Of a stretch of 45,154 bases of DNA, positions 15,817-24,183 are shown in pieces; the stretch's first letter is position 1, and every line of letters starts with the position of its first letter. The notes below the pieces were generated by a model that saw only the letters and a list, made by a program, of their open reading frames with translations, searched no databases and was not told where the DNA came from. The translations under genes were made by a program, and so were the position numbers. Origin of the DNA: an uncultured Alphaproteobacteria bacterium (GTDB lineage: Bacteria; Pseudomonadota; Alphaproteobacteria; RF32; CAG-239); assembly GCA_944390915.1 (NCBI GenBank), contig CALXRS010000014.1, positions 1 to 45,154 of the forward strand, given 5' to 3'.

Positions 15817-15830
15817 AATGATTAATCATT
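15817..15830. promoter_or_regulatory. 14-bp perfect palindrome between divergent genes
   Basis: AATGATTAATCATT is self-complementary over all 14 bases and lies between the divergent methyltransferase gene and mnmG, four bases upstream of the former's first ATG. A TATAAT at 15844-15849 follows on the plus strand. This is the position and symmetry expected of a dimeric regulator's operator, although the very high A+T content makes chance palindromes common. Confidence 0.35.
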
Positions 15831-15930
15831 TTATATGATTTTTTATAATATACAAATAAATTAAAACAGGTTATAACTCTTGCAGAAAATATCAAACGAC
15901 ATAAACGGTCAAACCAAACAACGAATAAAT

Positions 15931-17784
15931 ATGATAACGAAAAACAAATATGATGTAATTGTCGTCGGCGGCGGTCACGCCGGCTGCGAAGCCTGTGCGG
16001 CGGCGGCGAGGATGGGTGCGGATACGCTTCTGGTCACGCACAATATCGCCACCATCGGCGAAATGTCCTGCAATCCGGCCATCGGCGGTTTGGGCAAAGG
16101 TCATCTGGTGCGCGAAATTGATGCTCTGGACGGCCTGATGGGTCGGGTTATCGACAAAGCCGGCATTCAATTCCGCCTGCTCAATATGTCAAAAGGTCCC
16201 GCCGTGCGCGGTCCGCGCGCGCAGGCCGATCGGGAGCTTTATCGAAAATTCATGCAGGAAGAACTGCAGGCGCAGCCGGGATTGCAAATTTTGCAGGCTG
16301 CCGTCGAAGGTTTGCTGTTTTCCGGCTCGCGTTGCACCGGCGTTGTTTTGGCAAACGGCGAACAACTGTCGGCGGGCGCGGTTGTTTTGACCACGGGCAC
16401 GTTTTTGAACGGTGTTATGTTTGTCGGTCACAAGGCAACGACGGGCGGAAGAATCGGCGATGTTTCCTGTACCGGTCTCACGCCGTTTCTGGCGGAACGC
16501 TGCTTAAAACTCGGACGCCTGAAAACGGGCACGCCCGCGCGTCTTGACGGTAAAACGATTGACTGGAATATTCTGGAAGTACAAAAAGGCGATGATAATC
16601 CGGAGCCTTTTTCGTACCTGACGGATAAAATAGAAAATCCGCAGATAGACTGCCATATAACCCACACCAACGAACAAACGCATAAAATCATCCGCGACAA
16701 TTTTTCCAAATGCGCTTTATTTTCCGGTTTGATAAAGGGTGTCGGTCCGCGTTATTGTCCGAGCATAGAAGACAAGCTTGTCAAATTTGCCGATCGTGAC
16801 AGTCATCAGATTTTTCTTGAACCCGAAGGCTTAAATACGGATGTCGTCTATCCGAACGGCATTTCCACGTCTTTGCCGGCCGATGTACAGGAAGCTTTCA
16901 TTCACACGATTAAAGGTTTGGAAAACGTTAAAATTCTCCGTTATGCCTATGCCATAGAATATGATTATGTCGACCCCGGAGAACTCGACCATTGTCTGCA
17001 ATTAAAGAAAGTTCCCGGCCTGTTTTTGGCCGGTCAGATAAACGGGACTACCGGCTATGAAGAAGCCGCCGCTCAGGGGCTTTTGGCGGGGGTAAATGCG
17101 GCTCTGGCGGTTGCCGGCGGCGGCAGGGAATTTTATATTGACCGCGCGGAAGCCTATCTCGGCGTGATGGTCGACGACCTGATAACCAAAGGCGTGGACG
17201 AACCGTACAGGATGTTTACTTCCCGTTCAGAATATCGTTTGTATTTAAGAGCGGACAACGCCGACCAGCGCTTGACGGAAAAAGGTTATGACATCGGTTG
17301 CGTCGGCAGCAGGCGTTATGAAATGTTTTGCCGCAAAAGAGAACAGATAGCGGATTTGCGCGCGCTGGCGGAAAAGCTTGTTGCCAAACCTGCCATGCTT
17401 GACGCCTTGGCCATAAAAAACAAAAAGGACGGCGTCCGGCGGACGGCTTTCAACCTGATGTCATACGACGATGTTTCACGTGAAACAATCTTTACCCTCT
17501 GGCCGGAGCTGAAAGATTTTCCGCCTGCCGTTTATGAAGAGGTAGAAACGGATGCCAAATACGCCGGTTATATCAAACGCCAGATGGCTGATATTGCCGT
17601 TTTCAAAAAAGACGAAAAACTGCGGATTCGCGATGATATCGACTATTCCAAAATAGGCGGGCTGTCAAATGAGATGGTGGCAAAACTAAGCCGCGTGCGC
17701 CCTAAAACCATCGGCGAAGCCTCGCGCATCTCAGGCGTGACACCGGCAGCGGTTATGGCGGTTCTCGGGTACATAAAAAAATAG
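15931..17784 (+). CDS. mnmG: tRNA uridine modification enzyme MnmG (GidA)
   Basis: MnmG is the FAD- and NADH-dependent partner of MnmE. The 617-residue protein starts [21 protein letters not shown] with the FAD-binding GGGHAG at 13-18, has the [29 protein letters not shown] region characteristic of the family, and [18 protein letters not shown] in the C-terminal half. I start it at ATG 15931 because family members have only a few residues before YDVIVVGGG; an in-frame TTG at 15880 would add 17 residues and has a weak AGG upstream. A perfect parS site lies in the coding sequence at 17472-17487. The stop is followed eight bases later by the HD-domain gene. Confidence 0.97.
   Translation: MITKNKYDVIVVGGGHAGCEACAAAARMGADTLLVTHNIATIGEMSCNPAIGGLGKGHLVREIDALDGLMGRVIDKAGIQFRLLNMSKGPAVRGPRAQADRELYRKFMQEELQAQPGLQILQAAVEGLLFSGSRCTGVVLANGEQLSAGAVVLTTGTFLNGVMFVGHKATTGGRIGDVSCTGLTPFLAERCLKLGRLKTGTPARLDGKTIDWNILEVQKGDDNPEPFSYLTDKIENPQIDCHITHTNEQTHKIIRDNFSKCALFSGLIKGVGPRYCPSIEDKLVKFADRDSHQIFLEPEGLNTDVVYPNGISTSLPADVQEAFIHTIKGLENVKILRYAYAIEYDYVDPGELDHCLQLKKVPGLFLAGQINGTTGYEEAAAQGLLAGVNAALAVAGGGREFYIDRAEAYLGVMVDDLITKGVDEPYRMFTSRSEYRLYLRADNADQRLTEKGYDIGCVGSRRYEMFCRKREQIADLRALAEKLVAKPAMLDALAIKNKKDGVRRTAFNLMSYDDVSRETIFTLWPELKDFPPAVYEEVETDAKYAGYIKRQMADIAVFKKDEKLRIRDDIDYSKIGGLSNEMVAKLSRVRPKTIGEASRISGVTPAAVMAVLGYIKK
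17472..17487. promoter_or_regulatory. parS: parS centromere site 1 (inside mnmG)
   Basis: TGTTTCACGTGAAACA is an exact match to the universal 16-bp palindromic parS site bound by chromosomal ParB. It is read in frame as Val-Ser-Arg-Glu-Thr within MnmG (after Asp-Asp). It lies about 6.7 kb from the probable origin and 4 kb upstream of parA-parB. Confidence 0.97.
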
Positions 17785-17792
17785 GTTTGTTC

Positions 17793-18410
17793 ATGAACGG
17801 TTTTCCCGACAAAACAGAGGCTGAAAAAATCTGGCTGGAAGGTATTATGTACCGCCGCGCCCGTCCTTATCCTTTTTCTTTGGAAGACGAATACAGATTC
17901 CATACGACCGGTGTTGCCGCCGCGGCGGAAAAACTGGCCGCCCGCATTGACGGTCTGAATCCGGAAAAAGCGTATGTTCTCGGTCTGTTGCATGATTACG
18001 GAAAAAGAATTAGCGAACGCAGGGAAAACGTCTTTCACGCACGCGAGGGATATGAACAGATGATGCTTGCCGGTTGGCCGGATGTTGCGCGTGTCTGCCT
18101 CACTCATTCTTTCGCCGACAAAAATTTTGATCCGCGTTTTTATTCTTATCCGGCCGAATGGCTGGTCTGGGCTAAGGAAAAACTGGCGGACATGGAATAT
18201 GACGATTACGATTATCTGATATGCTATTGCGACAAGTTTTTTGAAAAATTATCCATGGTAACGCCCGAACAAAGAGCCGAAGGCATAGCAGTCCGCTATA
18301 AAATGAATACTGAGCAAAAAGAATATCTGTTGCGCGAATGCACTTTTTTGAAAAAATATTTTGATGAAAAAACGGGCGAAGATACCTGTAAAATTTTGGG
18401 GCTTAAATAA
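17793..18410 (+). CDS. HD-domain phosphohydrolase
   Basis: A 205-residue protein with the HD metal-binding signature: His37 (FHTTG), His67-Asp68 in GLLHDYGK, and further histidines His82 (FHAREG) and His105 (THSF), suggesting a bimetal site. HD proteins of this kind hydrolyse phosphate esters or nucleotides; the substrate is unknown. I start it at ATG 17793; an in-frame TTG at 17787 is the alternative. It begins eight bases after mnmG and its stop touches the start of the first PHP gene, so it is the head of a three-gene, tightly packed insertion between mnmG and rsmG. Confidence 0.85.
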   Translation: MNGFPDKTEAEKIWLEGIMYRRARPYPFSLEDEYRFHTTGVAAAAEKLAARIDGLNPEKAYVLGLLHDYGKRISERRENVFHAREGYEQMMLAGWPDVARVCLTHSFADKNFDPRFYSYPAEWLVWAKEKLADMEYDDYDYLICYCDKFFEKLSMVTPEQRAEGIAVRYKMNTEQKEYLLRECTFLKKYFDEKTGEDTCKILGLK

Positions 18411-19229
18411 ATGCAAAACTTCACATATCATGCGCATACGAACGGTCAGGGCATTTTTGACGGACGCAATACCGCGGAGGAAATGATATGCCGTGCGGAA
18501 AAATTGGGCTTTGAGGAGTTGGGAATATCAAACCATCTCATTTTTCATCCGAACTTAAAAACGGTTGATAAAATGTTTTTTAACGATTTTGACGTCGTTT
18601 CATCCGTTATGCAAAAAAACGCCGAAGAAATCCGCCGTGCGGCCGACAGGGCAAAAATAAAAGTGCTGGTTGGTTTCGAGGTTGATTTTTTCCCCTCTTC
18701 CGCTTGGCGGCTGGCTTTTGAAAAACTGCAGAAAACACTCCGCGCGGACTATTATATCGGTTCCTGCCACTTTTTGCGCAATAAGGAAGAAACAAAGCTT
18801 GTCAATATGTACCTCTATCGCGAGGGCGACGCCGATTTTTTGCCTTCCGAATTGGGAACGGGGTTGGAAATTTATTGGCAAAACGTTGCGCTTGCCGCCG
18901 AAAGCGGTTATTTTAATTTTTTAGCGCATCTGGATGTTTATAAAATTTTTCCCTATCTGCAAAATCTGCCCGAGCCGGAAAGCCAAAGTCTGGCCATAGA
19001 TACCGTTTGTCGCTTAAAACACCCTTACGAATTGAACACAAGCGGTTGGCGCAAATGCGGCGAACAGCACCCTGCCCTTTCCTTTTTGCAAAAATTTGCG
19101 CTTGCCGGCGTGCCGGTTGTCATCAGTGACGACGCGCATTGTACGGAGCATTTGGCAGCCGGATTTGAAGAAGCGGAAAATTTGCTGGCGTCAATCGATT
19201 ACAACAAGCGCTGGAGACTTATAAAATAA
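18411..19229 (+). CDS. PHP-domain phosphoesterase, copy 1 (HisJ-like)
   Basis: A 272-residue PHP-superfamily protein, which in the family is a trinuclear metal phosphoesterase (for example histidinol-phosphatase HisJ/HisK). Visible ligands are His7 and His9 (YHAHT), Asp17, His42 in ISNHL, the Glu of VGFEVDFFP, the His of GSCHFL, the His of LAHLDV, and the Asp and His of SDDAHC. All expected metal positions appear present; the usual T/S-D-H reads S-N-H. Its ATG directly follows the HD gene's stop, and its stop overlaps the next PHP gene by one base. No other histidine-biosynthesis gene is present, so another phosphate ester may be the substrate. Confidence 0.85.
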   Translation: MQNFTYHAHTNGQGIFDGRNTAEEMICRAEKLGFEELGISNHLIFHPNLKTVDKMFFNDFDVVSSVMQKNAEEIRRAADRAKIKVLVGFEVDFFPSSAWRLAFEKLQKTLRADYYIGSCHFLRNKEETKLVNMYLYREGDADFLPSELGTGLEIYWQNVALAAESGYFNFLAHLDVYKIFPYLQNLPEPESQSLAIDTVCRLKHPYELNTSGWRKCGEQHPALSFLQKFALAGVPVVISDDAHCTEHLAAGFEEAENLLASIDYNKRWRLIK

Positions 19230-20086
19230 TGCAAATGTTCAGCTTTCATATGCATACGGATTTTTCCGACGGACACAACAGCGTCGAAGAAATGCTTAAC
19301 CGCGCCAAAGAACTCGGATGGGAAAAAATAGGAATCAGCGATCATCTCATTGTGCACAAAAACATCCGTCAAAGCATATCCTGGCCGCTATGGCGCCAAA
19401 GTCCGAATCTCAAAGTTTATCGTCAGGATTTTTCTTCGGCTGCTGAAGATTTTTCCCGCCATGCAGAACATGTCAGACAGGCGGCAAAAAATTGCGGCAT
19501 AAAAGCTTTTGTCGGCGCGGAAGTGGACTTTTTCACCTACTCCGGCTGGGAAGAGGAATTTGCTGAATTTCGCCGGCGGACAGGGCTGGATTATTATATA
19601 TCCGGCAATCATTTTCTGGAACCGGAAGGCGAATCCGTTGTCGACATAAAAGACCTTTCCCGCTTTGACGAAAAGAATCGTGAATTGCTGATAAAAAAAC
19701 ACATAAACACGATTTGCCGGTCGGCCGAAAGCGGAATTTTTTCTTTCATTGCCCATCTTGATTATGTTCGCAAGTCTCCTTTTTGTCCCGATAGCGCCTT
19801 TACGGAAGAAAAGAAAGCGCTTATTCGTTGCCTTGCAAAGCATAATCAGGCAACGGAAATCAGCACCAAGGGATTACGCAAGCGCGGAGATTTTTATCCT
19901 GCAGAATGGATGCTAAAAGAAATAATCCGCAACAATATAAAACTTGTTATCAGTGACGACGCGCATCGCACGGATGAATTGGGTTTTTCCTTTGGCGAAG
20001 CTGAACGGTGTTTGGAATCTTTTAACTGCTTGAATCGATGGGATATTGATTGTATATCCAAAGACATTGAACAGATATGCGGATAA
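19229..20086 (+). CDS. PHP-domain phosphoesterase, copy 2 (HisJ-like)
   Basis: A 285-residue paralogue of the preceding protein, in tandem. It shares the opening M-Q-x-F-x-x-H-x-H-T (His7, His9), SDG (13-15), ISDHL with His39, VGAEVDFF, SGNHFLEPEG, IAHLDYV and the C-terminal VISDDAHRTDELG. Copy 1 ends with a parallel VISDDAHCTEHL block, so the two arose by duplication but have diverged widely in the middle. Start and stop overlap as TAATG at 19227-19231 (an alternative ATG lies at 19235). Together with the HD protein this looks like one translationally coupled hydrolase module. The substrate is unknown; histidinol-phosphatase is the nearest annotated function. Confidence 0.85.
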   Translation: MQMFSFHMHTDFSDGHNSVEEMLNRAKELGWEKIGISDHLIVHKNIRQSISWPLWRQSPNLKVYRQDFSSAAEDFSRHAEHVRQAAKNCGIKAFVGAEVDFFTYSGWEEEFAEFRRRTGLDYYISGNHFLEPEGESVVDIKDLSRFDEKNRELLIKKHINTICRSAESGIFSFIAHLDYVRKSPFCPDSAFTEEKKALIRCLAKHNQATEISTKGLRKRGDFYPAEWMLKEIIRNNIKLVISDDAHRTDELGFSFGEAERCLESFNCLNRWDIDCISKDIEQICG

Positions 20087-20135
20087 AACTGTAAAAGTTA
20101 CCGTAGAAATTTATTTTGATTTTTTATCTGATTGA

Positions 20136-20157
20136 AAAATAACGGTTTTGTTATTTT
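20136..20157 (+). terminator. Weak AT-rich hairpin after the PHP genes
   Basis: An eight-base stem (aaaataac at 20136-20143 with gttatttt at 20150-20157) with a six-base loop lies 50 bases after the second PHP gene. It lacks GC pairs and a clean T-tail, so termination would be inefficient at best. The rest of the 131-base gap before rsmG is AT-rich and repeats aaataacgg twice. Confidence 0.25.
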
Positions 20158-20217
20158 GTGTTTATAACTGACAATTTGTTGTTAAAAAAATAACGGAGGT
20201 TGGGTATAAATAAACAC

Positions 20218-20862
20218 ATGGAAAACTTTATGACAACATATAATGTTTCACGTGAAACATATGACCGCCTGCAGCTTTGTTTGCGCGAACTCTTCGAATG
20301 GCAAAAAAAGTTTAATCTGGTTGGCAAAAATTCGCTGCCGGATGCCTGGACACGCCATTTTGAAGATTCCGCGCAGCTTTTTTCGCTGCTTCCGGAAAAT
20401 GCCAAGACGCTTGCGGATTTGGGAAGCGGCGCGGGTTTTCCCGGGATTGTGCTGGCGGTTATGGCATTGGAAAAAAGACCGGATTTGAAGATAACCTTGA
20501 TTGAAAGCATCGGCAAAAAAACACTGTTCTTAAAACATCTGTGTCAGGTTGCCGGCTGCAATAATACCGCGGTTCTTAATTGTCGCGCGGAAAAAATGGT
20601 CGACAGGCGTTTTGACGTTGTCACCGCCCGCGCCGTTACCTCGCTTTCCGGTTTGTTGACCTATGCTCTGCCGTTGTTGAAAAAAAACGGGGTTTGTCTT
20701 TTTCCGAAAGGAAAAAATCATCAAGAGGAAATAAACGCCGCCAAAGCTGACGGATGGTTCTTTGACTGTCGCGAAGTTCAAAGCGCGACCGACGCCGAAG
20801 GCGTAATTTTGGTTATAAGCAATTTATCAAAAAAACAGGAGGAAATGATATGCCGCGAATAA
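20218..20862 (+). CDS. rsmG: 16S rRNA (guanine527-N7)-methyltransferase RsmG (GidB)
   Basis: RsmG methylates N7 of G527 in 16S rRNA. The product has the SAM-binding block LADLGSGAGFPGIVLAV, the KITLIESIGKKTLFLKHL stretch and VVTARAVTSL, all characteristic. The start is unclear: GGAGG at 20195-20199 sits immediately before TTG 20200 and 18 bases before ATG 20218; ATG 20230 is a third option. Most family members begin shortly before the segment read here as NVSRET, so 20218 is chosen (214 residues). That segment encodes a perfect parS site. The gene overlaps parA by 13 bases. It is normally adjacent to mnmG, but three genes intervene here. Confidence 0.95.
   Translation: MENFMTTYNVSRETYDRLQLCLRELFEWQKKFNLVGKNSLPDAWTRHFEDSAQLFSLLPENAKTLADLGSGAGFPGIVLAVMALEKRPDLKITLIESIGKKTLFLKHLCQVAGCNNTAVLNCRAEKMVDRRFDVVTARAVTSLSGLLTYALPLLKKNGVCLFPKGKNHQEEINAAKADGWFFDCREVQSATDAEGVILVISNLSKKQEEMICRE
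20244..20259. promoter_or_regulatory. parS: parS centromere site 2 (start of rsmG)
   Basis: A second exact TGTTTCACGTGAAACA, again read as Val-Ser-Arg-Glu-Thr, this time near the N-terminus of RsmG. It is about 590 bases upstream of the parA start and 2.76 kb from parS site 1. ParB bound here could both load for segregation and affect local transcription of rsmG-parA-parB. Confidence 0.97.
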
Positions 20863-21632
20863 TAGCCGTTGCCAATCGCAAAGGCGGGGTCGGAAAAACG
20901 ACCACCACGGTAAACGTCGCCACGGCGATGGCCGCCGCCGGTAAAAAGGTTTTGGTTATAGATCTCGATCCGCAGTCCAACGCTTCAACCTCGCTCGGAG
21001 TGGACAAGCACGGCGGACTGAGTTCTTCCTACGAGCTCATTATCGGCAGCTGCGAATTGAAAGAAGCGGTTATGCTGACGGAAATTCCCGATTTTTCGCT
21101 GGTTCCCGCCTCGCCGGATTTGGCCGGTGCGGAAATAGAACTGATAGATCGCCCGCGTCGCGAATACGCCTTAAAAGACGCCTTAAAAAACATCACTGCG
21201 GACGGCTACGATTATATCCTGATCGACTGTCCCCCGTCTCTGAGCCTGGTTACCATCAATGCGCTGGTTGCGGCCGATGCCGTTATCGTTCCCCTGCAAT
21301 GCGAATATCTGGCTTTGGAAGGAATAACGGATCTGATAAGCAATATTAACCAGATTAAACGCCGCTTTAATCCAAAACTGGAGCTGCAGGGGGTTGTGTT
21401 GACCATGTATGACGGGCGCAACAATTTGACGCAGATGGTGGAAGAAGACGTTCGCAGCTTTTTCGGTGACAAGGTCTATCAAACCGTTATTCCGCGGAAC
21501 GTGCGCGTGTCTGAAGCTCCGTCTCACGGCAAACCGGTTTTGCTTTACGATTTCAAATGTTCCGGTTCGCAGGCGTATATCAGCCTTGCCGGCGAAGTTC
21601 TGAAAAGAGAAAAGGAGCTTATAAGATGCTAG
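20850..21632 (+). CDS. parA: Chromosome partitioning ATPase ParA (Soj)
   Basis: ParA is the DNA-binding ATPase that moves ParB-parS complexes apart after replication. The 260-residue protein has the deviant Walker A KGGVGKTTT at 11-19 with both signature lysines, the IDLDPQSNAS segment (Walker A'), and DYILIDCPPSL (Walker B). It lacks an N-terminal HTH, fitting the short chromosomal (type Ib-like) form. An AGGAGG Shine-Dalgarno sits six to eight bases before the start, inside rsmG, with which it overlaps by 13 bases. Its own end overlaps parB by seven bases, so rsmG-parA-parB are translated as a coupled set. Confidence 0.98.
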   Translation: MPRIIAVANRKGGVGKTTTTVNVATAMAAAGKKVLVIDLDPQSNASTSLGVDKHGGLSSSYELIIGSCELKEAVMLTEIPDFSLVPASPDLAGAEIELIDRPRREYALKDALKNITADGYDYILIDCPPSLSLVTINALVAADAVIVPLQCEYLALEGITDLISNINQIKRRFNPKLELQGVVLTMYDGRNNLTQMVEEDVRSFFGDKVYQTVIPRNVRVSEAPSHGKPVLLYDFKCSGSQAYISLAGEVLKREKELIRC

Positions 21633-22534
21633 AAAACAACCATAAACGGAAAAGTCTCGGTCGCGGGCTGGGCGCCCTGCTCGGTGACGAAGCCGACTTT
21701 CTCAATCCTGTGAACGGTGTTCATGAAGGTGACGAAGTGACGGTGGAAATAAGCTGTCTCGTTCCCGGACGTTATCAGCCGCGCCGCGATTTTGACGAAG
21801 AGGCGTTGAACGCTCTTGCGGATTCGGTCAGCGAAAAAGGTATCCTGCAGCCTTTGCTGGTGCGTTCCGTCGATAACGGAAAATACGAGATTATCGCGGG
21901 TGAACGCCGTTTTCGAGCTGCCGAAAAAGCCGGTTTGTCGAGTGTTCCCGTCATCATCAAGAACATGGACGACCGCGAAGTTTTGGAAGTTGCGCTGATT
22001 GAAAATCTGTTGCGCGAAAATTTGTCCGCCATCGAAGAAGCCGAAGGTCTTAAACGTTTGATGGACGAGTTTGCGCATACGCAGGACGCTTTGGCCAAAG
22101 TTGTCGGCAAATCGCGCAGCCACATTGCCAACACGCTGCGTCTGCTGACCCTGCCGCCGGAAGTGCGCCGGATGATTGAAGACAAGGTTCTAACCGCCGG
22201 TCAGGCGCGCCCGTTGGTCGGGCTTGACAACGCCTTGGAGCTGGCCGAAGAAATCGTTGCCCGCGGCTTAAACGCCCGTCAGGCGGAAGCTTTGGCCGCC
22301 CGTTCGCGCGAGCCCGCAAAAAAATCCGCTCCGCGCGAAAAAAGCGGAAAAGACGAGGATCTGGAAGAAATATCATCTTTCATAACCCAAAGCCTGGGCA
22401 TGAAGGTGAAAATTTCCGCCTCCCGCGACGGCGGCGGCAAGGTTGTTTTGCAATATTCCTCGGCGGCCGATTTGGACAAGATTATTGACATTTTGCGCCA
22501 ACGGTCTACACTACCGACAGATATTCCGGCCTGA
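21626..22534 (+). CDS. parB: Chromosome partitioning protein ParB
   Basis: ParB is the parS-loading CTPase clamp of the segregation system. The 302-residue protein starts with a basic ParA-stimulating tail (KRKSLGRGLGALLG), has the CTP-binding region with GERRFRAAE (92-100) and ENLLRENLSAIEEAEG (127-141), and the helix-turn-helix region ALAKVVGKSRSHIANTLRLL (155-174) that contacts parS, followed by the C-terminal dimerisation segment. The start is ATG 21626, inside the end of parA, preceded by GGAG; the longer frame from 21557 overlaps parA heavily and is rejected. Two matching parS sites lie within 4.2 kb upstream. Confidence 0.98.
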   Translation: MLENNHKRKSLGRGLGALLGDEADFLNPVNGVHEGDEVTVEISCLVPGRYQPRRDFDEEALNALADSVSEKGILQPLLVRSVDNGKYEIIAGERRFRAAEKAGLSSVPVIIKNMDDREVLEVALIENLLRENLSAIEEAEGLKRLMDEFAHTQDALAKVVGKSRSHIANTLRLLTLPPEVRRMIEDKVLTAGQARPLVGLDNALELAEEIVARGLNARQAEALAARSREPAKKSAPREKSGKDEDLEEISSFITQSLGMKVKISASRDGGGKVVLQYSSAADLDKIIDILRQRSTLPTDIPA

Positions 22535-22639
22535 AAAAAATCGTTTTGCGCCGCCAAAAAAACGCGGGACAAAAGTAACGATATATTTACTGCCTGCCGC
22601 TATATTGAATAAAGTTTATGATATTTTGAGGAACAGCCC

Positions 22640-23731
22640 ATGTTTTTTATAAAGAAATTGCTTCTCGGTCTGGCGGCAGTCGTTTTGATTTATATAGGCG
22701 GTAGCGGTACGCAGAGTTCCAATCTGCTGTTTCAGGGCGGCGGTTTTATCGGTATTATCGTCGGTTTTGTCGTCTTATATCTGTTCGGCAAAATGGTCTG
22801 GCGGGCAATGGGCTGTATCCCCGTGTTGTTGGTTATTTGCCTGATAGTCGGTTTTGTTCTTTATGCCATCGGCGCTTTCAACGGCGGCGTCGGTAATGTG
22901 GTTCCGAATGTCATGAATTTCCTGGGCATCAGCCATAGCAGCGTTGCCGGCGGCAGCACCGTGCCGGCCGCTTCCGCGACGGTTGAGGAAAAAACGACGC
23001 CTCCCGCGGCGGAAACGCCAGCCGCGGGCACGCCCTCTCCCGCCGCCCCTCTTTTAAGTGAAAATTTTGACGATATCGGTTCGGCGGCGGAGGAACTCGC
23101 TTCTCCGACGGCCGCTCCGGCAACGGCGGAAGCGCCCGCCGTTCGTCAACCGCAACCGATTGCGGAAGAAAGCGGGTTGAGCAAACTGCTCAGCAGTTTA
23201 ACCGGCGGCGGTTCGGCAGCGCCGGCCGCGGCGGAACCTTTCAATCCCAACAACTATCCGGCCGTTTACGGCGTAACCAGGGTTATCAACGGCGATACGT
23301 TGGAAATGCGCGGTCGATACATCAAAATATACGGCATTGACGCGCCGGAATCCAACCAAACCTGTTCGGACAGTCGCGGCCGCGCCTACCGCTGCGGTCA
23401 GGAAGCCGCGCGTTGGCTGAAGAGCTGGATTTCCGGTCACGAGCTGGAATGTCACGTCATTAAACAGGATTCCAAAGGCAATATGGTAGCGACCTGCGCG
23501 CTTGGGCAATACGACATCGGCGCGGCATTGGTCAACGCCGGCTGGGCGGTTGCCGATCCTTCGCAAAACGATATTTACATGCCCTATGAGCAACAGGCGC
23601 GCGACAACGGCCGCGGTCTGTGGCAGGGACAATTTTACAAACCCTGGGATTGGCGGGAGATTCAGTCTAAAAAGCCAAAGATAAAAATTATATCGCCCAA
23701 AAAAGAACGTAAGAGTATTTTGGATTTTTAA
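22640..23731 (+). CDS. Membrane-anchored staphylococcal-nuclease-like (TNase) protein
   Basis: A 363-residue protein with three N-terminal membrane helices (about 5-20, 35-54, 58-80), a long Ala/Pro/Glu-rich linker (about 100-205) and an SNase-fold domain (about 208-335). The domain keeps Asp219 (NGDT), Asp234 and Glu237 (GIDAPE) and the family's paired cysteines (Cys242, Cys252, Cys271, Cys286). Two catalytic arginines of nuclease appear changed: the position before Y-G-I-D is Lys229, and the R-x-x-A-T position in the K-G-N-M-V-A-T segment is Asn281. Nuclease activity is therefore doubtful; it could bind nucleic acid or be structural. A GAGGAA Shine-Dalgarno precedes the start. It lies between parB and tsaE, all on the plus strand. 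Confidence 0.85.
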   Translation: MFFIKKLLLGLAAVVLIYIGGSGTQSSNLLFQGGGFIGIIVGFVVLYLFGKMVWRAMGCIPVLLVICLIVGFVLYAIGAFNGGVGNVVPNVMNFLGISHSSVAGGSTVPAASATVEEKTTPPAAETPAAGTPSPAAPLLSENFDDIGSAAEELASPTAAPATAEAPAVRQPQPIAEESGLSKLLSSLTGGGSAAPAAAEPFNPNNYPAVYGVTRVINGDTLEMRGRYIKIYGIDAPESNQTCSDSRGRAYRCGQEAARWLKSWISGHELECHVIKQDSKGNMVATCALGQYDIGAALVNAGWAVADPSQNDIYMPYEQQARDNGRGLWQGQFYKPWDWREIQSKKPKIKIISPKKERKSILDF

Positions 23732-23739
23732 GGATATAT

Positions 23740-24183
23740 ATGGTTATTTCTAAAAGCTGGCTTTGTAAAACGGAACAAGATACGGAAGCGCTCGGCCGAA
23801 AAGCTGCCGCGGCGGCCGTTAAGGGAGACTGTTTTGCTCTGTACGGCACTCTCGGGTCGGGAAAAAGTGTTTTTTGCCGGGCTTTTGTCAGACATTTGAC
23901 GGATGCGAGGGAGGTTCCCAGCCCGACTTTTACGTTGGTGCAGAGTTATCCGGCAAAAGACTTTGACATATACCATTTTGATCTTTATCGGTTGAAATCG
24001 GCCGAAGAAATTTTTGAACTGGGAATGGAAGAAGCGCTTTATGACGGCGTATGTCTGATTGAATGGCCGGAGAAAATGGCCGGTTATTTGCCTGAAAAAG
24101 CGATAAAAATAGAAATAAGAACGGAAAATAACGGTCGCCGGATAACAATTTCGGGACCTGAAAGGCTGGTAAATTTTGAATAA
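23740..24183 (+). CDS. tsaE: tRNA t6A biosynthesis ATPase TsaE
   Basis: TsaE is the small ATPase that recycles the TsaB-TsaD complex in t6A37 synthesis. The 147-residue protein has the P-loop GTLGSGKS (36-43; most relatives end GKT), the SPTFTLVQSY block, YHFDLYRL, and the IEWPEKM motif near the C-terminus, all diagnostic. AAGGA precedes the ATG, eight bases after the nuclease-like gene. It overlaps the following hprK frame by eight bases, indicating coupling. TsaD and TsaB are encoded elsewhere in the window. Confidence 0.96.
   Translation: MVISKSWLCKTEQDTEALGRKAAAAAVKGDCFALYGTLGSGKSVFCRAFVRHLTDAREVPSPTFTLVQSYPAKDFDIYHFDLYRLKSAEEIFELGMEEALYDGVCLIEWPEKMAGYLPEKAIKIEIRTENNGRRITISGPERLVNFE

Noticed and set aside
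22929-23240. Ala/Pro-rich stretch of the SNase-like gene as a possible repeat array
   Set aside because: It is a low-complexity protein linker without regular DNA repeats; no CRISPR-like or tandem structure is present.
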